Part shown: positions 44,768-53,499 of the stretch, one piece after another
How positions within the stretch are numbered: the stretch's first letter is position 1
Layout: each line of letters begins with the position of its first letter
NCBI GenBank assembly: GCA_937949945.1
Contig: CALFEQ010000111.1
Coordinates: 20,911-84,910 of the forward strand
Length of the DNA: 64,000 nt
Direction of reading: 5' to 3'
From: an uncultured Myxococcales bacterium
Lineage (GTDB): Bacteria > Myxococcota_A > Polyangia > Polyangiales > Polyangiaceae
Translations under genes and position numbers: made by a program
Notes under the pieces: model-generated
What the model saw: the letters and a program-made list of their open reading frames with translations, nothing else
Told to the model about the DNA's origin: nothing
Databases searched by the model: none

Positions 44768-45568
44768 TCAGGACGCCTTCTTCGTCTCCTCGCGCTCGAG
44801 GGCGGGGGGCGTGACCTGCATCTCCTCGGCGAGGGCGAGCGCGGCGTCCTTGCCGAGGTCGTCCTCGCGCGGGACGGCGCCGGTGAGCGCCGTGATCGTC
44901 CGCTCGAGGGTCTCGAAGAACCGGATCGCGCGCAGCGGACCGTTCAGCCAGCCGACCGTGATGCAGTAGTTCTTGTTGTACGGCGGCGCGTGGTGCAGCG
45001 CGTGGTGCTCGGGCGAGAGGATCAGTCGCGCGCGCTGCAGGAGCGCGACGATGCGCGGCGGCCGGTCCATGTGCGCCCACTTGTGGATCTGGCTCGTGAA
45101 CGCCGTGAAGAACGAGGCGCAGAGGAGCGTCTGCCCGATGAACACGTCGAGCAAGGTCGAGCTCTCGGGCTGGACGACGACCATACCGCCGACGCTGTAG
45201 AACGAGCTCAGCGTGAAGTTGTGCCCGTTCGTCTCGATGAAGTCGTGCGTCGTGATCGCCTTCTCGTCGACGTGATGGTGCCGGAACGTCCGGATCGCGA
45301 GCTTCCCGAAGATCGGAGTGTCGAGGCTGCCCCAGGTGTCGAAGAGCCAGTGGACGAGGCCCGACATGAAGTCGCTGATGAGCAGGCCGATGAGGGCGGC
45401 GAGCGGTAGCCACCATCCCGAGAGCGGGGGGCAGGCCCCGATGCGCACGCAGAGCCACGCGGCGCAAACGACGGCGATGAGGATCCCGCACTTTTCCACG
45501 GTGCGATGCCAGGCTGCGTAGCCCGCCGCGAGCTCCGTGGCGTCATGCTGCTTGACCGGTTCTCTCAT
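44768..45568 (-). CDS. carF: CarF/TMEM189-family plasmanylethanolamine desaturase
   Basis: The 266-residue membrane protein has four hydrophobic segments and the full His array of the Kua/TMEM189/CarF family: LVHW, RTFRHHHVDEKAITTHDFIE with TNGHN, QIHKWAH, and SPEHHALHHAPPYNKNYCIT. In Myxococcus xanthus CarF makes the vinyl-ether bond of plasmalogens, needed for light-induced carotenogenesis; human PEDS1 does the same. All di-iron-type ligands appear intact. A small extra C-terminal acidic/Lys tail is present. Neighbours are unrelated, with no carotenoid or ether-lipid genes in the window, so the role is by homology. Confidence 0.9.
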   Translation of the reverse strand: MREPVKQHDATELAAGYAAWHRTVEKCGILIAVVCAAWLCVRIGACPPLSGWWLPLAALIGLLISDFMSGLVHWLFDTWGSLDTPIFGKLAIRTFRHHHVDEKAITTHDFIETNGHNFTLSSFYSVGGMVVVQPESSTLLDVFIGQTLLCASFFTAFTSQIHKWAHMDRPPRIVALLQRARLILSPEHHALHHAPPYNKNYCITVGWLNGPLRAIRFFETLERTITALTGAVPREDDLGKDAALALAEEMQVTPPALEREETKKAS

Positions 45569-45778
45569 CGAGAGTTCTCACTTTCGTCCTAGCTGACTCG
45601 CGAACGAGAAAGCAGGCTCGACGAGCCCCCGTGGCCAAGGATCGAGGACGCGTCTCCGTAGATCAAGGAAGAATGCCGCGAGCTCTGGCGCGTGCATGGC
45701 GTCGATCGAGCGTTCTACGCTTCGCGGTGTCGCTCGGATCGATCGGGGGGACGAGCAGCTCGGTTACGATGCGGGCCC

Positions 45779-47575
45779 GTGTCCGGGACCCGCAAGATTT
45801 GCCGGCTCGTCGTCTTCTTCATCGCGTCGTCGATGGCTGCGTGCGGGCCTGCCTCTCCTGCGCCGGTCGCGGTGGCCGCTCGACCGGCGGCGGACGCGTC
45901 GGCTGCGCGCGAGGCGGCGGCGCGGGGCGAGCCGAAGGAGGAGTATCCGGACGACGAGGAGATCGCGAAGGCAGGGCGACGATTCCTCGATCTGCTCGTC
46001 GAGGTGCATCCCGAGAAGGCCACGGCGCTCGGCCTCCACGCCCGTGATCACGAGCTCGACGATCGGACGATCGTGGGGAGCGACCACGCGACGGAGCGCG
46101 AGGCGGCGTTCTTGAAGTCGCTCGAGGAGCGCTTCGCGTCTCCGCGCGCGAGCGCCGCGGCGAAGACCGATCTCGCGATGCTGATCGGTCATCTCCGCTG
46201 CCACGTCCGCATCGAGCGCGTGCAGCGTCCGCTCCAGCGCCAGCCCGACGTCTACCTCGAGCCGCTCGAGGCGATCTTCCAGATGACCGCGCGCGACCAT
46301 GCGCCGGCGCCCGAGCGCGCCCGCAACGTCGTCGCCCGGCTCGAGAAGATCCCTCAGGTCGTCGAGGCCGCGAAGCAGAACCTGCTGAACCCGCCGCAGG
46401 TCTGGACCGAGATCGCGATCGAGCGTGCGGCCGCTGCGAGGTCGTTCCTCGAGCAGCAGCGACCGTTCCTCGTGAGCGCCCTTCCCGACGAGGTCGCGCG
46501 GGTCGACGCCGCGCTGAAGGCCGCGATCGGGGCGTACGAGGATTACAAGACCTACCTGAAGAAGACCGTCCTGCCGCGATCGAACGGGCGCTTCGCCGCC
46601 GGGCGCGAGCTGTTCGAATACCTCCTCGCGAACGGCTACTTCCTCGACGAGGACGCCGACCAGCTCCTCGCGATCGGCAAGAAGGTCTTCGCCGAGACGA
46701 GCGCCCGCATGGACGAAGTCGCTCGGCGGATCGATCCGAAAGCGAAGGGCTGGCCCGAGGTCACGGCCAGGCTGAAGGCGAAGCACCCGAGCGCCGAGGA
46801 GCTGCTCGACGCGTACCGGAAGGAGGTCGCGCGCGCCCGGGCGTTCCTCGTCGAGAAAGACGTCGTCCCGTTCCCGCCCGGCGACGATCTCGAGGTCGTC
46901 GAGACGCCTCCGTTCCTCCGCAGCATCCTCACCGCGGCCTACGACCAGCCGCCGCCCTTCGACCCGAGCACGACGAAGGGGTTCTTCTTCGTCACACCCG
47001 TCGACCCGACGCTCCCGAAGAAGAAGCAAGAGGAGATGCTGCGGGAGAACGACTGGGCCGACATCGTCGACACGTCCGTCCACGAGGCCTACCCGGGGCA
47101 TCACCTCCAGCTCTCCTTCGCGCGGCAGAATCCGTCGCTCGTGCGCCGCGCGCTCGATCCCGCGATCTTCTCGGAGGGGTGGGCGCTCTACTCCGAAGAG
47201 CTCATGGCTGAGCTCGGCTACTACGACGACGCGCAGCGTTTGATCCAGCTCGAGTGGGCGCTCGTCCGCGCGGCGCGGATCATCATCGACGTGGGGCTGC
47301 ACGTCGGCGGCATGACGTTCGAGCAGGCGGTGAAGATGCTCACGGACGAAGTGCACCTCGAGCGACCCCTCGCGATCTCCGAGGTGCGGCGGTACACGGA
47401 GACGCCCACGCAGCCGAGCGCGTACATGATCGGGCGCGAGAAGATCTTCGAGCTGCGCGAGCGCGCGAAGGCGCGCGACGGAGCGCGGTTCTCGCTGAAG
47501 GCGTTCCACGCCGACCTGCTCTCGCGCGGGACCGTCCCACCGAGCCTGCTCGCGAAAGAGATGTTCGGGCAGTGA
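45779..47575 (+). CDS. DUF885 zinc metallopeptidase-like lipoprotein
   Basis: The 598-residue protein has signal VVFFIASSMAA before the lipobox Cys. It is almost entirely helical, as is usual for DUF885. The zinc-peptidase motifs are VHEAYPGHHLQ (His435, family HExxPG-H form) and, about 40 residues on, EGWALYSEELMAELGY with the third ligand Glu. RYTETPTQPSAYMIGREKI is the conserved C-terminal box. It is probably an exported peptidase. GTG 45779 is chosen because it gives the signal peptide directly. Confidence 0.87.
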   Translation: MSGTRKICRLVVFFIASSMAACGPASPAPVAVAARPAADASAAREAAARGEPKEEYPDDEEIAKAGRRFLDLLVEVHPEKATALGLHARDHELDDRTIVGSDHATEREAAFLKSLEERFASPRASAAAKTDLAMLIGHLRCHVRIERVQRPLQRQPDVYLEPLEAIFQMTARDHAPAPERARNVVARLEKIPQVVEAAKQNLLNPPQVWTEIAIERAAAARSFLEQQRPFLVSALPDEVARVDAALKAAIGAYEDYKTYLKKTVLPRSNGRFAAGRELFEYLLANGYFLDEDADQLLAIGKKVFAETSARMDEVARRIDPKAKGWPEVTARLKAKHPSAEELLDAYRKEVARARAFLVEKDVVPFPPGDDLEVVETPPFLRSILTAAYDQPPPFDPSTTKGFFFVTPVDPTLPKKKQEEMLRENDWADIVDTSVHEAYPGHHLQLSFARQNPSLVRRALDPAIFSEGWALYSEELMAELGYYDDAQRLIQLEWALVRAARIIIDVGLHVGGMTFEQAVKMLTDEVHLERPLAISEVRRYTETPTQPSAYMIGREKIFELRERAKARDGARFSLKAFHADLLSRGTVPPSLLAKEMFGQ

Positions 47576-47587
47576 GCGGGCTCGACG

Positions 47588-47965
47588 TCACTGCTCGACT
47601 TCGGGCGGGAACACGAGCGGCGGTGCGCCGAGCTTCGCCCGGAGGCGCTGCAGGCCCTCTCGGACCGCGCGGCGCTTCAGGAGCCAGAGCATCACGCGCC
47701 GCCGGACGGGGAGGTCCACGATCGCGAGCCCGACCATCAACGTGATCACTCCTTGGCCGGGCAGGACGAGCATTGCCGCGCCCGCGGCGAGGAGCGCGAG
47801 CCCGAGGACGTTCCGGCCGATCCGCCAGAGGAGGGGACGCTGCGGCGGCGGCCTCACGAAGAAGTCCGTCGGCATGCGCCGTACGATCGACGGAACCGCG
47901 GCGAGCGTGCCGACCATCATGACCATGGAGACGATCCCGACGATGAGCTCCCAGGTCCGCGGCAT
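47588..47965 (-). CDS. PGPGW-like small membrane protein
   Basis: The 125-residue protein has an N-terminal membrane segment (WELIVGIVSMVMMVGTLAAV) and a second hydrophobic hairpin containing LVLPGQGVITLMVGLAIVDL, which matches the PGPGW-type motif of small inner-membrane proteins of unknown function. The basic C-terminal helix (RRRVMLWLLKRRAVREGLQR) is cytoplasmic. GAGGAGG stands just before ATG 47965, which settles the start. It is convergent with DUF885 and divergent from phosphofructokinase. Confidence 0.82.
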   Translation of the reverse strand: MPRTWELIVGIVSMVMMVGTLAAVPSIVRRMPTDFFVRPPPQRPLLWRIGRNVLGLALLAAGAAMLVLPGQGVITLMVGLAIVDLPVRRRVMLWLLKRRAVREGLQRLRAKLGAPPLVFPPEVEQ

Positions 47966-48045
47966 CGAGCCTCCTCGTGGCTCTGCGGCCGGCTCGCCCC
48001 CACCGCGATGACCACGGTCGCGGTGTACGTGATAGGAATGTTCCC

Positions 48046-49401
48046 GTGAGCGAGCCGACGAAAGGGGATGTAGCGCAAAACGGAGGGAATGACCGTTATC
48101 GAGTCGCTTCTCTCGGCCCATGCACGGTCCCTTCGCCGCTCGGCTTGTGCAGGAGCCGCGACGAGGGAGGGCCGGCGTACGTCTCCGACGCGACGCGGGT
48201 GATCGACCAGGTCGAGATCGTTCCCGGCCAGCCGATCGACGTCACGAGCGCGCTCGAGAAGGCGGGACCGCGCGAGCGCATCTTCTTCGACCCGAAGAAG
48301 ACGCGCGTGGGCGTGGTGACCGCGGGCGGTCTCTGTCCCGGCATCAACAACGTCATCCGGTCGCTCGTCTTCGAGCTCGTCCACAAGTACGGCGTCGAGT
48401 CCGTCGTCGGCTTCCGGCACGGCTTCGCGGGGCTCGTCCCGACCTCGGGCGCGCCGGAGCCCATGCCGCTCGGCCCGCAGGAGGTCCGCCACGTGCACCA
48501 CTTCGGGGGGACCATGCTGGGCAGCACGCGAGGCGCGCAGGACCCCAAGGTGATGGTGGACACGCTCGTCTCGCTCGGGATCGACGTCCTCTTCGCGATC
48601 GGCGGCGACGGGACGATGCGCGGTGCGCACGCGATCGCGGAGGAGGTCGCGCGGCGCGGTCTCGAGATCGCGGTCGTCGGCATCCCGAAGACGATCGACA
48701 ACGACATTCCGTTCGTCGACAAGACGTTCGGCTTCGAGACGGCCGTGTCGGTCGCGCGGAACGCGATCGACGCCGCCCACACCGAGGCGCTGTCGGCGCC
48801 GGGCGGCATCGGCTTGGTCAAGCTCATGGGACGCGACGCGGGGTTCATCGCCGCGCACGCCTCGATCGCGAGCCACGAGGTGAACGTGTGCCTCGTGCCC
48901 GAGGTGCGCTTCCGCCTCGACGGCCCGAACGGCGTGCTCGCGCACCTCGAGCGCCGGCTGGCCGAGCGCGGTCATGCGGTCGTGGTCGTCGCCGAAGGGT
49001 GCGGCAAGCAGCTCGTCGACGAGGCGAACGCGCCGCGCGACGCGTCCGGGAACATCCGCTTCGCGAGCTCCGAGCTCGACATCGGCAAGCACCTCGCGAA
49101 GGTCATCAGCTCCCACTTCGAGGAGCGGAAGATCCCGTTTTCGCTCAAGTACATCGACCCGAGCTACATGATCCGTAGCGTCCCGGCGAACGCGATCGAC
49201 GCGATCTTCTGCGCGCAGCTCGCCCGCTACGCCGTGCACGCCGCGATGGCCGGCAAGACCGACATGATGGTCGGCCGCTTGCACCGCGCCTTCACGCACG
49301 TCCCGCTTCCGCTCGTGCTCTCGGGGAAGAAGCGGATCGACCCGAGCGGAGAGCTCTGGCTCGCCGTGCTCGAGTCTACGGGACAGCCGAGCTTCGTTTG
49401 A
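48046..49401 (+). CDS. pfkA: 6-phosphofructokinase, plant/trypanosome-type (group III)
   Basis: The 451-residue enzyme phosphorylates fructose 6-phosphate. It has AGGLCPGINNVIRSL, the nucleotide loop IGGDGTMRGAHAI (Gly where PPi-dependent enzymes have Asp, so ATP is predicted), PKTIDNDIPFVDKTFGFETA (Lys where bacterial ATP enzymes have Gly) and KLMGRDAGFIAAHA. The Gly/Lys combination and the length fit the long group III ATP enzymes found in plants, trypanosomes and some bacteria. GTG 48046 gives an N-terminal extension of about 90 residues before the catalytic core. Upstream is the divergent PGPGW gene. Confidence 0.9.
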   Translation: MSEPTKGDVAQNGGNDRYRVASLGPCTVPSPLGLCRSRDEGGPAYVSDATRVIDQVEIVPGQPIDVTSALEKAGPRERIFFDPKKTRVGVVTAGGLCPGINNVIRSLVFELVHKYGVESVVGFRHGFAGLVPTSGAPEPMPLGPQEVRHVHHFGGTMLGSTRGAQDPKVMVDTLVSLGIDVLFAIGGDGTMRGAHAIAEEVARRGLEIAVVGIPKTIDNDIPFVDKTFGFETAVSVARNAIDAAHTEALSAPGGIGLVKLMGRDAGFIAAHASIASHEVNVCLVPEVRFRLDGPNGVLAHLERRLAERGHAVVVVAEGCGKQLVDEANAPRDASGNIRFASSELDIGKHLAKVISSHFEERKIPFSLKYIDPSYMIRSVPANAIDAIFCAQLARYAVHAAMAGKTDMMVGRLHRAFTHVPLPLVLSGKKRIDPSGELWLAVLESTGQPSFV

Positions 49402-49433
49402 CGCCCCCGTTCTCCTCACCGACGAGGACAGCC

Positions 49434-49823
49434 ATGTCGAAGACCGTCGCCGACATCATGAACCCGAAGCTCCTCTACATAAAGTACGGGGACCGCGTGT
49501 CGCTCGCGCGTCGCCACATCATCGACTTCGGGGTCACGGCCGTGCCGGTGCTCGACGAGACCCATCGCCCGGTCGGGATCGTCTCCCTCCGGGACCTCGC
49601 CGGCGACGAGGGCGAGCGGTTCGAGCCCACGGGCAAGGTGGAGACCGTGAAGGCCAGCGAGCCGGTCGAGGCAGCCGCGAGGAAGCTGGCCGAGAGCGGC
49701 TACCACCACCTCGTGGTCGTGGACGACGACGGGGTCGCGGTCGGGATGGTCAGCTCGCTCGACTTCCTCCGTGAGATGGTCGGGCTCCCGCCGCAGCACC
49801 CCGAGGCATTCAAGCGCTTCTGA
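49434..49823 (+). CDS. Two-CBS-domain protein
   Basis: The 129-residue protein consists only of a CBS pair: MNPKLLYIKYGDRVSLARRH to GIVSLRDLAG, and VETVKASEPVEAAARKLAES to GMVSSLDFLREMVG. Such stand-alone CBS pairs bind adenine nucleotides as energy sensors and regulate partner proteins. It lies 33 bases after phosphofructokinase and 46 before proS on the same strand, so the three may be co-transcribed. The partner is unknown. Confidence 0.9.
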   Translation: MSKTVADIMNPKLLYIKYGDRVSLARRHIIDFGVTAVPVLDETHRPVGIVSLRDLAGDEGERFEPTGKVETVKASEPVEAAARKLAESGYHHLVVVDDDGVAVGMVSSLDFLREMVGLPPQHPEAFKRF

Positions 49824-49868
49824 TCGCGCGCTCTTCCGGGGCCGGGCGTGCTAATCCATGCGGCCCCC

Positions 49869-51605
49869 ATGCTCTACTCCCGCGCTCTCATTCCCACGGT
49901 CAAAGAGGCGCCTGCGGACGCCGCGAACGTGAGCCACACGCTCCTCGTTCGAGGCGGTTACATCCGCAAGGTCGGCGCCGGCATGTACGACTTTCTGCCG
50001 CTCGGCCTGCGGGTGCTCCGCAAGATCGAGAACATCGTCCGCGAGGAGATGGATCGGTCGGGCGCGCAGGAGATTCTGATGCCCGCGCTCCTGCCGGCCG
50101 AGTTCTTCAAGGAGACCGGCCGCTGGGACCTGTACGGCGAGACGCTGTTCCGCCTGAAGGACCGGAAGGGAGGCGAGTTCCACCTCGGGCCGACCCACGA
50201 GGAGATCGTCACGGACATCGCGCGTCGCGAAATCCGCAGCTTCCGCGACATGCCGATGAACCTCTACCAGATCCAGACGAAGTTCCGTGACGAGCCGCGG
50301 CCGCGCGGGGGCCTGCTCCGCTGCCGCGAGTTCCTCATGAAGGACGCGTACTCGTTCGACACGAGCGAGGAGGCGGCGAAGGAGAGCTTCGAGAAGATGC
50401 GCCAGACCTACTGCCGCATCTTCGATCGACTCGGGCTCACGTATCGCATCGTCGACGCCGATCCGGGCGCGATCGGCGGCTCGAAGAGCGCCGAGTTCCA
50501 GATCCTCGCCGACTCGGGCGAGGACGCCATCGTCGCGTGCGACACGTGCGACTACGCCGCGAACATCGAGATCGCGACGGTGAAGGAGCCTCCGCTCGTC
50601 GACGACGGCGAGGCGCCCGAGGACCGCGGCAAGGTCCACACGCCGAAGGTCGGCTCGATCGAGGACGTCTCGGCGTTCTTGAAGAAGCCGAAGGAGAAGT
50701 TCCTCAAGTCGCTCGTCTACGTCGCCGGTACGGCGAACGATCCCGAGGACAAGCGCGGGATCGTGCTCGCCGTCGTCCGCGGCGACCACGACGTGAACGA
50801 GATCCGCCTCGCGCGTGCGCTCGGCGTCAGCGAGGTCTTCCTCGCCAACGACACCGACGTGCAGAAGGCCACCGGCGCGGCCGTGGGGTTCGCGGGCCCG
50901 GTGGGCTTCGAGGGCAAGATCGTCGTCGACCGCGCGGCGGCCGCCGTGAAGAACGCGGTCACCGGCGCGAACGAGACCGACTACCACTTCACCGGCGTCA
51001 ACCGCGGGCGCGACTGGGACGGCGAGATCGCCGACATCCGGCTCGCGACCGACGGCGACCCGTGCCCGAACTGCACGGGGAAGCTCAAGACGTACCGCGG
51101 CATCGAGGGCGGCCACATCTTCATCCTCGGGACGAAGTACTCCGCGGCGATGGGCGCGACCTTCACGGACGACAAGCAGGAGAAGCACCCCATCGTCATG
51201 GGCTGCTACGGCATCGGCATCTCGCGTCTCGTCGCCACGGCGATCGAGCAGCACCACGACGCCGACGGGATCCGCTGGCCGGTGAGCATCGCGCCGTACC
51301 ACGTCCACATCGTGACGGTCGGCAAGGACGAGCCCGTCCTCGCCACGGCCAAGAAGCTCTACGACGACCTCCGCGCGTCGAACATCGACGTGCTCTGGGA
51401 CGATCGCGACGAGCGGCCGGGCGTGAAGTTCAAGGACGCCGACCTGCTCGGCATGCCGTTCCGTGTGACGATCGGCGCGAAGGCGCTCGCGAACGGGAAC
51501 GTGGAGCTGAAGCCGCGCACGGAGCCCGATCCGAAGAAGGCGGAGCTCGTGCCCGTCGCGGACATCGCTCGCGTGCTCGTCGAGCGGGTCCGCGCGGCGC
51601 TCTGA
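49869..51605 (+). CDS. proS: Prolyl-tRNA synthetase, bacterial type with editing domain
   Basis: The 578-residue class II synthetase charges tRNA-Pro. Motif 1 is in the N-terminal helix region, motif 2 is TKFRDEPRPRGGLLRCREF and motif 3 is GCYGIGISRLVATAIEQ. A YbaK-like editing domain that removes mischarged alanine is inserted between them (about residues 230-390; FLKSLVYVAG, VVRGDHDVNEIRLARALG, GFAGPVGF). The anticodon-binding domain is at the C-terminus. A CPNC Cys pair lies before GIEGGHIFILG. The start MLYSRALIPTVKEAP (49869) is typical; an in-frame upstream codon would add seven residues. Confidence 0.97.
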   Translation: MLYSRALIPTVKEAPADAANVSHTLLVRGGYIRKVGAGMYDFLPLGLRVLRKIENIVREEMDRSGAQEILMPALLPAEFFKETGRWDLYGETLFRLKDRKGGEFHLGPTHEEIVTDIARREIRSFRDMPMNLYQIQTKFRDEPRPRGGLLRCREFLMKDAYSFDTSEEAAKESFEKMRQTYCRIFDRLGLTYRIVDADPGAIGGSKSAEFQILADSGEDAIVACDTCDYAANIEIATVKEPPLVDDGEAPEDRGKVHTPKVGSIEDVSAFLKKPKEKFLKSLVYVAGTANDPEDKRGIVLAVVRGDHDVNEIRLARALGVSEVFLANDTDVQKATGAAVGFAGPVGFEGKIVVDRAAAAVKNAVTGANETDYHFTGVNRGRDWDGEIADIRLATDGDPCPNCTGKLKTYRGIEGGHIFILGTKYSAAMGATFTDDKQEKHPIVMGCYGIGISRLVATAIEQHHDADGIRWPVSIAPYHVHIVTVGKDEPVLATAKKLYDDLRASNIDVLWDDRDERPGVKFKDADLLGMPFRVTIGAKALANGNVELKPRTEPDPKKAELVPVADIARVLVERVRAAL

Positions 51606-51611
51606 CGTCCG

Positions 51612-52739
51612 TCAACGCCCTGCGGGATCGCGCGGCGCCGTGCTCGTACGCGGCGCGGCGTCCGCGCGCCTCCGTGCTCGGAGGGCGGCGAGCGCGATCG
51701 CCATCGCGACGAGCGTCGTCGGCGCACGCGGTGACGGTGCTCGCGCGGCGCTGCATCCCTCGTCGGCGGGCGGCGGCGGCGTGCGGCCGCCGGCGGTGGC
51801 TTCGTCGTCGCCGTTCTCCTCGGCGGCCTTCTCCTCGGGAGCAGGCTCTCCTTCGAGCCAGGGCGTCCTGCCCGTGGCCTCGAACGCGGCCTCGATCACC
51901 TCGCGCACCGAGGCGAGCGAGACGTAGACGTCCTCGGCGGCGTCGCCCATGCAGAACGACGCGAGCGCGCTCTCGTCGGGCCGCTCTCCGTTGCTGACCC
52001 GCGAGGCGATCCCGACGAGGGCTCCGGTCGCGGACGAGAGCGCGGGGCCGCCGCTGTCGCCGGCGCACGCCGCCTCGCCGATCTGGAACTCACCTTCGAC
52101 GAGATCGAAGTGCTGCGTGCTCTCGGGGCCGACGCTCACGACCTCGAGGCCCTTCCGCTGCTTGCGGACCCACGGATACCTGTTCTCCTCGGTCAATCCG
52201 TAGCCGACCACGTCGACGGTCTCGCCCTTCGTGACGCCGCTCGCGAGGCGCATCGGCGCGATCGGGAGATCGACCGGCGCGTCGAGCTGGACGACGGCGA
52301 CGTCCGGGTCGACCGCCTTCGTTCCGTTGGTGAAGAGCTTCTTGCCCTGCGCCTCGGGCTCCTGGTCGACGGTCTTCGGTCCCGCGTTGGTGCCGAAGTA
52401 GAACTTGAGCTTCGACGGCTCGTAGTCGGTGACGGACAGCTCGTCGTCCGAGAGCTCGCCGACGCAGTGGCGTGCGGTGACGACGAGGTCCTTGGCCACG
52501 AGCGTCCCGGTGCAGTGCGGGATCATCTCGCCGTTCTTCTCGATCGCGATCTGGACGACGAAGTCCTGCGCCTCGGTCGAGTCCGTGCCGTTGATGATGG
52601 CCTGCGAGGACGAAGAGACGCGCGGGCGCGCCGTTCCTCCGTCGGAGCACGCGGCGAGCGCGCACGCGGAGACCAAGAGCAGCGAGCGTCCGAGCCGCCG
52701 CCCGCGGCTGTGGGATGACGAGCAAACCATCGTGGCCAT
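51612..52739 (-). CDS. Trypsin-like serine protease lipoprotein with MYXO-CTERM-like tail
   Basis: The 375-residue exported protease has signal LGRSLLLVSACALAA before the lipobox Cys. The chymotrypsin-fold catalytic residues are intact: His in VVTARHCVG, Asp in DPDVAVVQL and Ser in ACAGDSGGPAL. IINGTD resembles the activation-site start of the mature chain. After a Glu/Ala/Pro-rich linker comes DEGCSAARA, a hydrophobic stretch TTLVAMAIALAALRA and Arg residues, the layout of a MYXO-CTERM sorting tail. Having both a lipobox and a C-terminal sorting tail is unusual. ATG 52739 or 52730 may be the start. Confidence 0.87.
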   Translation of the reverse strand: MATMVCSSSHSRGRRLGRSLLLVSACALAACSDGGTARPRVSSSSQAIINGTDSTEAQDFVVQIAIEKNGEMIPHCTGTLVAKDLVVTARHCVGELSDDELSVTDYEPSKLKFYFGTNAGPKTVDQEPEAQGKKLFTNGTKAVDPDVAVVQLDAPVDLPIAPMRLASGVTKGETVDVVGYGLTEENRYPWVRKQRKGLEVVSVGPESTQHFDLVEGEFQIGEAACAGDSGGPALSSATGALVGIASRVSNGERPDESALASFCMGDAAEDVYVSLASVREVIEAAFEATGRTPWLEGEPAPEEKAAEENGDDEATAGGRTPPPPADEGCSAARAPSPRAPTTLVAMAIALAALRARRRADAAPRTSTAPRDPAGR

Positions 52740-52825
52740 TGTGGCACGGCGCGAGCGATTGCGCCGGCATGGAGAGGAAGAGGCCGTCGTCTCTACGCGC
52801 GCGTGGTGCGGGGCCGATCCAGGCG

Positions 52826-53452
52826 CTAGCAGAGCGCCGTCCACATCGCCTGTCCACGCGCGGTCGCCTCGAGGACCCGGTGGACCTGCCGCGCGGCTCC
52901 GGCGCGCTCGTCCTTGGAGAGCTTCGCTCCGAAGACGACGATCCCTTCGTGCGCGCGGAGGCGCTGGAGCACGAACGAGGTCTCCACGTTCGCGTAGCGA
53001 TCGTGGCTGTCCTTCACTTCCGTCCGCTTGCCGAAGAGCGCGTCCGCCTCGTCGAGGTACAAGACGAAGTCTTGCCGCTCCGCCCGTTCGAGGAGGGCGT
53101 CGAGGTTCTTCTGCGTCTCCGCGACGTCCTTGCCGATGATCGTACGGAGCTGGACGCGTTCGAGCGGTCTGCGGACGGCAGCGGCGATCGCGCCGGCGAT
53201 CTGGCTCCGCTCGGCGGGCGTGCCGCCGTCGGCGACGACCTTGAAGCCGTTCGCGCCCTGCGGCGGGGGCGGCCGTTTCTCCGTGCGCTTGCGTTGCGTG
53301 CACACGTTCGCGAGATCCGCCACGGCCTTCGATTTGCGCGGCGCTTTGCGGGCCGCGCCCGCGTCGGAGGGCGGCCGAGGCTCGGCTCGAGTGTCGTGAC
53401 CGAAGCCGATGACGGCGGCGAGCGTGAGGAGCGCGGCGGCGACGCGACGCAT
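52826..53452 (-). CDS. Exported AAA-like protein lacking the P-loop
   Basis: The 208-residue protein has a signal peptide (VAAALLTLAAVIGFGHDTRA). From about residue 70 it follows the AAA ATPase pattern of proteins such as the eCIS-associated ATPase. RRPLERVQLRTIIGKDVAET precedes the Walker B region VLYLDEADALFGKRTEVKDS, then HDRYANVETSFVLQRLRAHE. Where the Walker A should be (GPPGTGKT) it reads ADGGTPAERSQIAG, with no Lys in the loop. The arginine-finger end and lid domain are missing. It cannot be an ordinary ATPase; a domesticated scaffold or inhibitor in the periplasm is possible, or a decayed gene. No ribosome-binding site is obvious. Confidence 0.7.
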   Translation of the reverse strand: MRRVAAALLTLAAVIGFGHDTRAEPRPPSDAGAARKAPRKSKAVADLANVCTQRKRTEKRPPPPQGANGFKVVADGGTPAERSQIAGAIAAAVRRPLERVQLRTIIGKDVAETQKNLDALLERAERQDFVLYLDEADALFGKRTEVKDSHDRYANVETSFVLQRLRAHEGIVVFGAKLSKDERAGAARQVHRVLEATARGQAMWTALC

Positions 53453-53499
53453 GCTTCATCTTGGTCCGAGCCGCGTCGCTCGTCGAGACGGAAGAGCGA

